In this document: positions 44,192 through 54,038 of the stretch, one piece after another
Numbering within the stretch: the stretch's first letter is position 1
Layout of the letters: every line of letters begins with the position of its first letter
Origin: Aedes albopictus
Taxonomy: Eukaryota; Arthropoda; Insecta; Diptera; Culicidae
Length of the DNA: 64,000 nucleotides
Reading direction: 5' to 3'
Assembly: GCF_035046485.1 (NCBI RefSeq)
Contig: NC_085137.1
Coordinates: 1,031,977 to 1,095,976, forward strand
Translations under genes and position numbers: made by a program
Notes under the pieces: generated by a model
Told to the model about the DNA's origin: nothing
Databases searched by the model: none
What the model saw: only the letters and a program-made list of their open reading frames with translations

Positions 44192-44264
44192 TGTTCTGTG
44201 GCTTAGTTGGTTAAAGCGCCGGTCTAGCGAATACGGAGTCGTGGGTTCGAATCCCACCAGAACG
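44192..44264 (+). tRNA. tRNA-Thr-like sequence with complete Pol III promoter, probably a pseudogene
   Basis: Acceptor TGTTCTG pairs with CAGAACG (one T-G pair), D arm GCTT/AAGC, T arm GTGGG TTCGAAT CCCAC. A box TGGCTTAGTTGG and B box GGTTCGAATCC are canonical, and seven T follow the 3' end at once (44268-44274), a good Pol III terminator. The D arm and its surroundings match insect tRNA-Thr as I remember it. The anticodon stem is damaged: CCGGT against ATACGG pairs only with a bulged A and a G-T pair; folded that way the loop CTAGCGA would present AGC. It could be transcribed, but amino-acylation is doubtful. Confidence 0.5.
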
Positions 44265-44348
44265 CGATTTTTTTCACAAATTTCATCTCTCAATTTGCCA
44301 ATTAGCAACATTTCGTGCCTTCTAATTACAAGTTTTTCCAGTATGTTT

Positions 44349-46170
44349 CAGACATACCAGCTAACCTGGTAAAATGCCAGTAAAATGGGCAATATGTATC
44401 ATTGTACATTAAACATAATTGGGCGATGAAAACTAAGGAAAACCTTTCCAATACTTTGAAACACCGAACGATTTTAACATTGTTTTCAGAAAACGTAGTT
44501 GTGATGGCGGCAGCACTCCTCGGCGGTCAAATCAAGTGGAGATAAGAAAACAAAGAACTCAGCAAATTCTGCAGGTCACACACCCTTTAGTACATCCTAC
44601 CTTCCGGAACTTCCAAGAAGTATGATTAGATTGGTGAAACTCACTCAACTGATTGCACTACAACTTCGTTTGGATGAAGATTACCCCCAATTTCACATTC
44701 ACTTATTTCCCAATGCCCCCGCTTGTCCACATCTAACAACACTAGGTTCACTAATTATCTAATCCGGCAGGATCGCCAAATGTGCGCTTTAGAATCGTTG
44801 CGAGCAAGCAGGAGCTATTGGGAATGTTTTTTGACTTTTGCACTTTGATGATGTTGTGACGGTGACGACGTCGCGGGTGGCTGAAATGCCATGCCTACTT
44901 TGATTGCTTGATGCGTTGTGGGTCGTTGCTGACCGAGCGGTATCATAGCATACATCTACTGTCACACATAGTCAGTAACAAGATTGACGTAATCCTCCAA
45001 CGATCGAAAGCCGGCTAGGGCAGGCCACATCTTTGTGACAGCTGAGGAATGGGAAAGGAAGATTAGTTCGGTATCTAAAAAAGGTATGAAGAGGTCTCTA
45101 CGTCCTCATCCTCTTAGGCCTAGGTGTCACAAGATCACAAAACAAGCGCAAATTATCCGAAGATCAATTTGCAAGCACTGTTCGACTGTAAATCCAGATA
45201 TAACGGCAATTTTTTATAAGCTCTATCGAAGTTTCTCACTAGTTTCTTCATTTTTAGATATAACTAACTGTCCCGGCAAACTTTGTTTTGCCAAGCTTGT
45301 GGTGGTTTGGCAGCTTTTGAGCTGATGTGCGTAGCACTCTGGATTGGTTTCATTTCGATCGTGTTGATTTTCTTTCCAGCTCGTAAAAAATCGGCACTTT
45401 TTTAATTTTCCAACTTTTTTAGTCGATTTTCGTAACTTTTTCTACTTATTAACACAGCCACCATGAATACGAATCGAACTGCGCAAGAGTCATGCTAATC
45501 GGTTTATCCGTACGTGAGTTTTGTTGCCTCAAATAAACTTCACACTCATTTTAAAATATATAGATAGGTATGTACATTTTGAAGAGTTTTGGGTGTTTAC
45601 CTGTAGATACCACATGACTCGAACTTTTGCCCCATTATGGGTAAAATATGATTTCCAAAGTTATATTGCAAAAAGTTATACATGCCTCGGCTTCCTCAAA
45701 ATATACCTAGTTACGCCCCAAAATAATTTAAAAAAACTGAATTACATTTCCAATCCATCGCCAATTACATTTTTTTTAACAAAAACCAACATTTAGTAAT
45801 AATTTTTCGAAATATTATGCAATTTTCACAATTTTTGGAGTGAAAGACTTTAATTCAAAAAGGCTTCGAACAACCTTAGCACCCGAAAGAAATACTTTGA
45901 ATTGAGTTCAAAAACTTCAGAAGAAACTCTAGCCCCATTTAAACCTTAGCCCCACTTTACTTGTCTGTTTTTGTAAAAAGTTTACATATAAGTAGAAACA
46001 AAAGAAAAAGGCACATTATTATACTGAACATCTGAAAAACAATAACCGGACCTACTAATATTCCTCTTCCCTCTCTAATGCAGTGCACGGTACAAAAGCA
46101 TTCCATAAGTGATGCTTTCGTTTCCCCCGTCGTGTCTTTCATTAATACGTTTCAATTATGCTTCCTAGCC
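44349..46170. other. Non-coding stretch, nothing recognised
   Basis: 44.4-45.0 kb is of middling GC, 45.3-46.0 kb AT-rich. CCTCTTCCCTCTCTAATGCAG at about 46064-46084 would make a good 3' splice site on the plus strand, but no coding exon follows. The short minus ORF at 45957-46142 is hydrophobic and unrecognised. Confidence 0.35.
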
Positions 46171-46880
46171 CTTGATAGTCTCCCCGTGTCTCTCGACTCT
46201 CGACCCGATTGTAGTGTGTGCTTGCAAGCAAAGTGGCTCATCGCTTAACGAGCTCTGGAAAGCAGGCAATAAACAAGTTCTCATTAGCCCAAGACTCATC
46301 CTACTCAGCACAGAGCCTCGGCAACAATTGCTGGCTGCATTCCTTCTTATGCCTCGCGCCTTGTCTCATCTTCACATGCAAGCCAAGCTTCCTTCCTTCA
46401 ACACATTTAAATGTTGCGAAATGAGTTCAACGAAATCTGCATGTTGCGCTGGGCTGGCTGCGGCCACGCGGAGAAGAACGGCGCGCAAAACCTGCCCCAA
46501 CAACGCCGTTTATCCGAGCCCAGGATCTAATCCATCGTCTTGTCATGGAGAATAATCCCGTTCACAGAGCGAAATGATTATCTATTTATAAAAGCAGAAA
46601 AATGCATTTTCTGTTCGGTTGTTGTTTGTCCGTTTGTCCGTTTCTCCAGTCCGCCAACCTAATCCGTGTGGCAGTGCCGCAGCAGAGGAGTGCACCGGAC
46701 CTGGTCAAAGAAAAAAGAGGTAGACTTCACCTGCTCAAGGAGGTTCATGAAACAAGCGGAACAGCTATAGCAGGCCGTGGAGTCTTTTATCTTTCGCACT
46801 CAATTTTCGCTACGACGGAATACATCAACAACAGCAGTTGAAGCAAGCACTGCCGTTGCTATGACACTCTTCGCGTTCCG
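46171..46880. other. GC-richer island with a TATA-like box
   Basis: No repeats recognised. TATAAAAG at 46587-46594 is a perfect TATA match, but no good initiator lies 28-32 bases downstream (TTCGGT only). A 79-codon ORF starts at 46602, which would be upstream of the expected start of transcription, so it does not fit that promoter. Confidence 0.3.
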
Positions 46881-47185
46881 ACTGACTTGGGACCGGCATG
46901 CGAGTGCGTGAGTAGTTAAATACAAAAAAGTATAACTGTTTGGGTGTTGGTGATCCTTTACAATACCTTAAACTGTATGTTTAAAGTTCAAGTTCCTCCA
47001 TCGTTAGACATCTGTTTAAAATTCAAAGTTCTTGGGTAAAGCTAAAATCTTTAAAGTTTATAGTTTTAAAACCTAAAACATTAAAAGACTACCAAATCAA
47101 AGTACAAATTAGCAAACTCCATCCATAGAATTTTTAGCGCCCACGTCCCTACTCCTTATCATACACTTTGGATGGGTCATCTTAA
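46881..47185. other. Non-coding stretch, nothing recognised
   Basis: AAAGTTCAAAGTT-like runs only. Confidence 0.3.
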
Positions 47186-47189
47186 ATTT

Positions 47190-47745
47190 GTGTGGATTGT
47201 TGAATTCTTCAATAAATTTCTTCAAGCATGTGGAATCTCTCCAGAAAATCCTGCAGAAACTCATGTAGACATTGCTTCCGTAGTTTCTCCATCATGAGTT
47301 TTTCTGGAAATTCCTCAAGAATTTCTTCCAATGATGTCTTTGGAAGTTTTTACTTGTTTTTTTTTTTTTAATATCTAGAAATTTCTCCAGAAGCAATCCC
47401 TACAAACATCTACAGAAGTTCCTGGATTTTTTTTATTATACTTTACAGTAGTTTAAGTGCTTCTCCAGAAATTCTTTCAGCGATTCCCAAAAATAAACTT
47501 CCTCCGGGTATTCTTTTGGAATATCCATGAATTTGAATAAGGGACTTCTCCAGGAATTCCTCTAAGTATTTCTTAATCAATCGTTATGGCAATTCCACCA
47601 TTGGTTTCTCTAGGAGTTTTTCCAGGTATTTCTCAAGGAATTTCTTCGACAATTTTTTCTAGAACTCCATCCAGAATTTTCCTGGGATTCTTTCTGATAA
47701 TCCTCCAGGGATTCTTAAGGAATATCTCCAGAGATGTCTATAGGA
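47190..47745 (-). repeat. 12-bp-period minisatellite, array 10 (reverse orientation)
   Basis: Plus strand shows TTTCTCTAGGAGTTTTTCCA, GGTATTTCTCAAGGAATTTC and CCAGGGATTCTTAAGG units. Moderately decayed, with interruptions near 47.35-47.45 kb. Confidence 0.78.
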
Positions 47746-47989
47746 ATTTGCTAGCAGTATTTATTTATTTGACAACATCTTCGGCTGAATGCCGAATAGA
47801 CTTAATTCTATTCTTAAACACTAATTCACTTATACTAAAATCAAACGAGTCACAGACAACGTTAAACAACCTACAACACGAATCAAACAGGCTGAAAGGT
47901 AATCTGAAAGGTGAATGGGAATCCACAGCAATCTTGAATTACGAAGCCGCAAGTTGCTTAGAAGACAGCTGCAATCGATTTTGCCGGTG

Positions 47990-48072
47990 ACCATAAAGTG
48001 CTCAAAGAACACTAAGTTGAAGCAAGGTAGGTCAAGTCCCAGAGGGGACGTAGAACCATAAAGAAGAAGAAG
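47990..48072 (+). mobile_element. 3' end fragment of a family C SINE
   Basis: AAAGTGCTCAAAGAACACTA, AGTTGAAGCAAGGTAGGTCA and AGTCCCAGAGGGGACGTAG, ending in AAGAAGAAG, match the 3' part of the SINE at 21490-21756 in opposite orientation. Confidence 0.8.
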
Positions 48073-48104
48073 TGCTGGAAAATTAGAGTATTCTGAGAGT
48101 GAAT

Positions 48105-50110
48105 ATCATTGAAAATTCTAGAACTTTTGGCACACCTGTTGGAGGAAACCCAGAACTCCTGGAGGAATTCCTCTGCTGAAGAAGTCCTTCAAGAAATTGT
48201 TGAAGGAATTCTTCAAGTAAGTCTTGTATGAAATTAATAGGAAAGTTATAATAGAATCTCACACGGAACACCTGCAGTAATTCGATAAGGTATTATAATA
48301 AAAACTCCTGCAGGAATTCAATAATAAACTCATAAAAGATTTACATTAGAAAAATCTGAGTGAATTTCTCCATGAACTTACTTACTTATTGTGCAAATAT
48401 TACAGAAAGAAATTCTTTAGGAATCACAGACAAAGTTCTTGGAGAAATATCGCAAGAATTGTTTGGAGGAATTCCGGAAGGATTTCTTGGACGAGTTCCA
48501 CAGAGAATTCTTGGAGAAATCCTAGAAAAAAAATCTCAATTGGAATTTCCGTCTCAATCCTGAAGGAATGCTGAAAGGAATCCAGGAACGTATTACTAAA
48601 GAAATCTCGAACTTAATTGCTGAAGCAATCTAGGAAAGAACTTCTGAAAGAAACGCGAGTGAAATCTCAAGGAAGAATTCCTCAGGAGAAAATCTTCGAG
48701 GACATAGGAAGATCTCCTGGAGGAACCTTAGAATAAGAAATCCTCAAAATAAGGCATCCTAGAAGGATCTTCTTGAGAAATTCCAGAAGCAAATCCAAGA
48801 GGAGTCCAAAAGGAAGTCCAGAGAATTCTTAGAAGAGAATTCTGAGGAAGGCCAGAAAGAACTCCGTAAATAACCCGCGAAGGAACTCCTGGAGGAATCC
48901 TCAGAAGGAGAAATTGCTGAAGGAATTCCTTGAGGAATCCCAGCAGGGACGCCTGAAATAATCGCAGAAAGAACACGTAAAGTACTCCAGGAAAAAATTT
49001 CCTGAGGAAAGCTAGGCAGAACTCTTGGATGAATCACTTAAGAAATATCTGGAAGGATCCCGACTGGATTTCGTGGATGAATCTTATAAAGAATTCCTGG
49101 AGAAATCCCAAAAGAAACTCCTGAAGGAATTTTCGATCAAATTCCAGGGGAAATCCCGAAATCTGAAGGAATCTCTTCAAAAAATCCTGGGGGAAACCTG
49201 GCCTCTGGGATTTCTAAGGGAGTTTTAATTTAGGATCCCCCAATTCTGGAGTTCCTCCAGGAGTACCTTGTAAGATTACTCAAAGTGCTGTTTCCGAGAT
49301 TCCTTCAGGAGTTTCTTCTTCTTTACTTCACTACTTCACGAACGTCAAAGTGTAAACACAAGTTACTTCCTGAAGGCACCCGCTTGTCCACAATAATTTC
49401 AAGCTTCACAAGTTCCTTCTCAGATTCCTCTATAAGTTCCTTCTGGGACTCCTGAAGGAGTTCTACTTCCTTCGGCTGAGATTCCTTGCCTAGCTGGGAG
49501 TTCTGCAAAAGTTCCTTGCAGAACTCATCCAAGAGTTCCTTCACGGAAAGGCTTTCCTGGATGAATCTCGGAACTCGTGGAGGAATCCGGGATGAATCTT
49601 AGGAAGAATTTTGGGGGGGATCTTAGAAGGAATTCCGGAGGGAATAATGGAACGAATACCAGGAAGAATCTCGTAATGTAACCTTGAAGGAATTTTAGAA
49701 CGAATTCTTAGAGTAATCTCAGAACGAAATGCAACGCTCCAGAGGAATCTTGGAGCTTCCGGGAAAATCCCTGAAGCAATTCATGGAAAACTTTGGAAAG
49801 AAATCTTTGGACAACTTCCCGAAGGAGTGCCAGGAGGAACTCTGGATTGAACATACTAAGGAATCTCAGAAGAAACTCTTGGAAGAATCCCAGGAATAGC
49901 TCCCTGAGGAAGCCCAGAGCCAATTTCTGAGGATTCTCGGAACAAACTCCTGGAGAAACTTCTCGGAAGGTATCTCTGGACTTGGAGTTTGGAGGAATCC
50001 TGAAAATAATCCCTGTGGATTCCTGGAAGAAATTACAGGAGAAACCGAGAAAGAATTTCCTGGAAAAATCTCAGGAAGAATGCCTGGAGGAATCCCAGAA
50101 GGAGCTGCTG
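48105..50110 (+). repeat. 12-bp-period minisatellite, array 11, with an inverted middle part
   Basis: 48.1-49.23 kb and 49.54-50.11 kb read in plus sense (GGAATTCCGGAAGGATTTCT, GAGTTCCACAGAGAATTCTT). About 49236-49535 reads in the complement sense (GGAGTTCCTCCAGGAGTACC, AAGAGTTCCTTCAC). The array therefore changes orientation twice. ORFs up to 92 codons follow from the period. Confidence 0.85.
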
Positions 50111-50597
50111 TGGGAACCCCACCTGCAACTCATGAATTAGTTCACCTTTCAACACACGCTAATCAATATTTGCGATTCATTCACACTGGATCAACTCAAT
50201 TCAGTTCATAATTTGTTCATAACCCAGCTTAGTTCGGTTGCATGAAGAATCATAATGCAATTGTTTGTAATATTGTTCGAAATACAGGTATCAACAGTAA
50301 GAGCTTATAAAACTATGACGTTTATAGCATGGCTAACTAGATCCAAATTCTACGTCTGCAATGACACCGCGAAGTTTGACGACACGGATGGAAATAATAA
50401 TATTTCAGTGAATATTTATTGTTATTGACAAAAATGTTGGATGCAACTCGTTGCAAAACTTTGCAAAACGTTTCAGATCTATATTTGCTCCAATTTCTTC
50501 TTGTCCTTCTGTGCATTTTTCTCTTCAATATCATTGAACAGTTCAACAAAATACCAATCTACGGTACTATGTTAAGGACGAGGTATTTGAAGTACAC
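50111..50597. other. Non-coding stretch, nothing recognised
   Basis: AT-rich; no element assigned. Confidence 0.3.
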
Positions 50598-50754
50598 AGC
50601 TAAAATTTTCTCGAGCACAAATCTAGAGAATCGTCAAACGGATCTGGCTGAAAAGGTAACTCAAAGTTTACTGTGCAGAAGCAAGCATCAAGTTACATTT
50701 TCAGCCAGATACGCTTGACGGTTCTTTAGATTTGTGCTCGAGGAAATTAGAGCT
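50598..50754. mobile_element. 157-bp foldback element
   Basis: Arms of about 63 bp: AGCTAAAATTTTCTCGAGCA then CAAATCTAGAGAATCGTCAA on the left and AGCTCTAATTTCCTCGAGCA then CAAATCTAAAGAACCGTCAA from the right end on the other strand, extending to GGCTGAAAAnGTAAC. The loop is about 30 bp. Target duplication not clear. Confidence 0.8.
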
Positions 50755-51170
50755 ATGTTCTCTAAATACCATTTCCTTAAAAATTTCTTCTAATTAAAGT
50801 CACATAAAAGCTAATGAAAAGCTGACCAACTATTCTAATTTATATAAAATGTAATAGTTGTCTAACTATGATATAAGAAAAATTAAATCTATAGTGTGGT
50901 TTGATGTGAATACAATGTACTCAACATTATTATATTTATTTGCATGCAATATCAATATGCATTAAAAACTAAATGCGATGAGTACCAATCAATGAGGCTT
51001 TCTAATTAGGATAACTAGCTTCGATTGCCTATGGTATCGTGCACTTCAATTGATCCCTAACCTCTCCGAACCATCTCATTCTCATCAAACGCACTATTCA
51101 CATGGGTTCACTGTTCAGTGGTGCATGGCGGTAAACATGAAACGGATCGGTTCCCATAGGCAATTATAAG
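50755..51170. other. AT-rich stretch with the TAATTA-containing 18-mer
   Basis: CTTTCTAATTAGGATAAC at 50998-51015 repeats exactly the block at 20292-20309. Otherwise nothing. Confidence 0.4.
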
Positions 51171-53016
51171 TGTTTAAAAATTAATCCTATCAATTCCATT
51201 CTTTTGCGCAGTCCTGCTCCTCCGATCGGTCGCTCAGTGCACAGCAGCAGCAGCGCGGCAGAGCAATCAATTCGTTTCACTCCATTCACTCACTCACTTG
51301 CTTGGATTGTCCCCAGAGCCTACTGCCACCACTATCTTTCCAGAACACACAAAGGAAGCCGCCGCTATCCGAGGATTTGCGCGGATTTGGTTCGAAGGTG
51401 ATTGTCAACTCGGATCGATTCTTGTGACTTCAAGAAGTCCTACCCCTGGCGGCACGGTGTGGTAGACTGACCCCTCCTCAGCGACCGGCGTTGCAGATGA
51501 CCATCTTCGTCGGATAGACAATAAACAATGTACTTGCGCGGGACTTAAGGGCCTCTTAAATCGCTCAAACCGCGAGACCCTTACTGTGGCGTGACGTCAC
51601 TTGGGAAACAGTCGCTCCAACACTTTTCAGAGGCTCACCAAAAAAAAAAACAGGCCATAACAATAATTCAAGTCTTTGTCATACCGAAAGCAAAATTGAC
51701 CGCCTTCGCGAGTGCGCAAATAAACAACAAACACATGCGGAATCAGTTCCTGGAGCGAAAGTCACGCTCCCAAACAAGTAGGCCCAGTGTTGTACTACAT
51801 ACTCACTCATATGCGAGCTCGCGAGCGGCCTCCGGAAAGAGTAAAAACAGAAAAGATTTGCCGCCGCACCTCGCGAAGACAGCTCACGGGACACATTCAC
51901 AATACACCCTTGCCGCGCCGCGTCGCCTTACGCCGCGCATCGTGTCGCGGCCTGCTTTGACTGAGGGGGTGGTGGGAAAACACACAGAGACCCTTTTTGT
52001 AATAATAGCAGCCGCCTAATGGACATGTGTATAGCCATAAAACATTGATACATCATGTTTTCAATTATACAAAAAGGTAAATTATAATAAAAACAAACAA
52101 TACAATGCATTCATCATTCAATAATTGAATTGAATTTAATTGAAGTAAATAAAAATCTGCTGCCAGCACCGGCACCCACAACCGCCCCGGGGTCTGAGAG
52201 GCAGACCGCCAAACGAAGATTCATTGGTCCCAACACTGGCAACCCGATGCGATGGAAGACAGAGTGAGAGAGAAAAGCTGAGCTGAACAAAAGACTCGAA
52301 AAATCTCGTTGTGGACGGATATGAAAAAAGTCAGGAAATATTGGGAGATCAGGGTAAAGTGCCTATCTAAACATAAAGTATAGAAATCAACATTATTGAG
52401 GTTTAAAAGTTTCCCTCATATGCCTGAAACCGTTCAAGAACAGTTTCGCTTAAACGGTGCATTTCACCCGGACTCCCCTTTATGCGCGCGCTCAAAACAT
52501 AAGAAATCAAACGATATGCTCCCTTAATTCAAGCGGGAAAACCGATCTCTGCGGAAAAAAAAGAAAACATCAAAGAGATTCCCATTCGGAAGCCGCCCGC
52601 AATAAAGGCTTCCGCACACAAGTTCACTCGTCACCGGCTCGCCGCCATGACACTTGCTGCCGCCGCATTCTATGAACTCGCCTGGTTTGCAGTTGCGCGA
52701 TTATGGATTTTTAAACACTGACTGGGTTCCAGTCGGGTATGCAAATGACTTCCCCGGTGTACAGGAGCTAGGCTGGGTGACACCACAGGTTACCTTCTTT
52801 GGAGTTGTGGGGTGACGGATGAATTGGGATGTCCCTCGAGAATCTCAGATTCGTAGGATCTGTGAATAGAGCTTAGCGAAATTTTCCCTATAATTGCGGA
52901 ACGAAAACTGTTCTGGTTTCGTTGGATGCACAATGCAGATCCAGGTGCACCAGTCACATTTCTCCATCTGGAACTGGCATTCTACTATCTTGCGTGGATT
53001 GCCATCAGTGCCAATT
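51171..53016. other. GC-richer island and unique sequence before a promoter-like site
   Basis: 51.2-52.0 and 52.44-52.7 kb are CpG-bearing (CTCGCGAGCGGCCTCCGG, CGCGCATCGTGTCGCGG) with CAGCAGCAGCAG and no recognised repeat. ORFs of up to 142 codons are not convincing. 52.7-53.0 kb is unique with an octamer ATGCAAAT at about 52738. Confidence 0.35.
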
Positions 53017-53047
53017 TATATAAGAGCTGGAGTTGGCAGATGACAGT
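53017..53047 (+). promoter_or_regulatory. Candidate TATA-Inr core promoter
   Basis: TATATAAG (53017-53024) is followed by GACAGTT, whose A at 53045 would be the start site, 28 bases from the first T of the box. That spacing is right for insect TATA promoters; the Inr is imperfect (ACAGTT against TCAGTT). No ORF of note follows closely. Isolated matches of this kind arise by chance. Confidence 0.3.
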
Positions 53048-53282
53048 TGAATGATCCTCGAATTGATAGCCGTTCTAATGGCTAGATTCAGTTGCTGATT
53101 GAAAGTTGAAATCAATATTATTATTACTATTATCATTTTTTATCACACTTTACTTAAAAGTCGACATTCGTTTCGAAAAATGAATACAATGCTGCTTTTT
53201 GTCTAGTTGATGGAATAAAACTTAAAACTGGATATAAACGGGAATCCATTACAACCAGCACGGCTTAGAAATAAAAACTGTG

Positions 53283-53520
53283 TTAAGGATAAACGTCTTA
53301 AAATCCCCCTTCAACAGTGCATCAAAACGTCAGACACACAAATCTCAAAAATCAAGTTTCAAACAATATAGTGCATTTCATTATTCTGTTCTTGCTCACT
53401 TATAATAAGATTAAAATAATAAGCTCAGGTGTGCTTGTTTGTGCGCTCAAAATCGTGAGTAGCTGCCAAAGTTGGCCATTGCTCCGGCCATTTTGGGAAT
53501 CTGACAAGTCTGTCCTCAAG
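53283..53520 (+). mobile_element. CTTAAGGACA-type MITE, copy 3
   Basis: TTAAGGATAAACGTCTTAAA at the start, CAAGTCTGTCCTCAAG at the end; inner blocks CAACAGTGCATC, TTATTCTGTTCTTGCTCACT and AAGTTGGCCATT match copies 1 and 2. The most diverged of the three. Confidence 0.8.
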
Positions 53521-53720
53521 CTAAACCGTACAAAATATAGAATGACAAAATTTTGAATAAGAAAACGAGGAATGCAGTAAGAAATAGTAACGTACCTTTA
53601 AAGATTGGCGTTGAAATCTGAAACGAGAAAATAATATCAAATGTTAATTTTAGGGCTTCGTTCGATGATATATGTTGAACTAGGCTAAGGCACAAAACGT
53701 CAAAAAACAAAACATCATAT

Positions 53721-53875
53721 TCGAATGAGTGTAATCAGTTTTGTACCTTTTAATTCCGCCCTATGTTGCTTATTCTTTGACAGATACGCGTATTTCGACT
53801 ACCACTTGTAATCTGTCAAAGGACAAGCAACATAGGGCGGAATTAAAAGGTACGAAACTGATTACACTCATTCGA
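53721..53875. mobile_element. 155-bp foldback element, nearly perfect hairpin
   Basis: Arms TCGAATGAGTGTAATCAGTT, TTAATTCCGCCCTATGTTGC and TTTGACAGAT are answered by their complements (ATCTGTCAAA onward), leaving the loop ACGCGTATTTCGACTACCAC plus TTGTA. A half copy with its flank is at 5235-5345. Confidence 0.85.
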
Positions 53876-53949
53876 AGAGGGTATTCTGCTTAGAGGGTTC
53901 GAAAAGTCGGTACAAGAAAACATCATATGCCAAAACGTCAAATACCAAT

Positions 53950-54018
53950 GTTGTCCGTTGTCCGTTCAGTCTGAGCAACCTCTGGTTGCAGACGGTGTAG
54001 TTTCTAAACTAAACTAAC
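53950..54018 (+). mobile_element. 3' end fragment of a family B SINE
   Basis: TTGTCCGTTGTCCGTTCAGT, CTGAGCAACCTCTGGTTGCA and GACGGTGTAGTTTCTAAAC match the 3' end of the SINE at 19798-20013. Confidence 0.72.
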
Positions 54019-54038
54019 GTTAGCGCAGTTACGATATA

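Larger units (their letters stand above)
43929..44348. repeat. 420-bp palindrome with 129-bp arms carrying tRNA-like sequence
   Basis: Arms 43929-44057 and 44220-44348 are nearly perfect reverse complements, from AAACATACTGGAAAAACTTG at the outer end to CGGTCTAGCGAATACGGAGT inside. Each arm holds the 3' half of a tRNA-like gene plus its trailer. The 162-bp spacer is unique and contains the missing 5' half only for the right copy. Confidence 0.88.

Noticed and set aside
45957..46142. Small membrane-protein ORF on the minus strand
   Set aside because: Hydrophobic run arises from AT-rich DNA; no start context or homology that I can see. The splice-acceptor-like tract nearby is on the other strand.
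46602..46841. 79-codon ORF with a hydrophobic start, suggesting a secreted peptide behind a TATA box
   Set aside because: The ATG is only 15 bases after the TATA box, upstream of any normal transcription start, and the peptide has no recognisable features.
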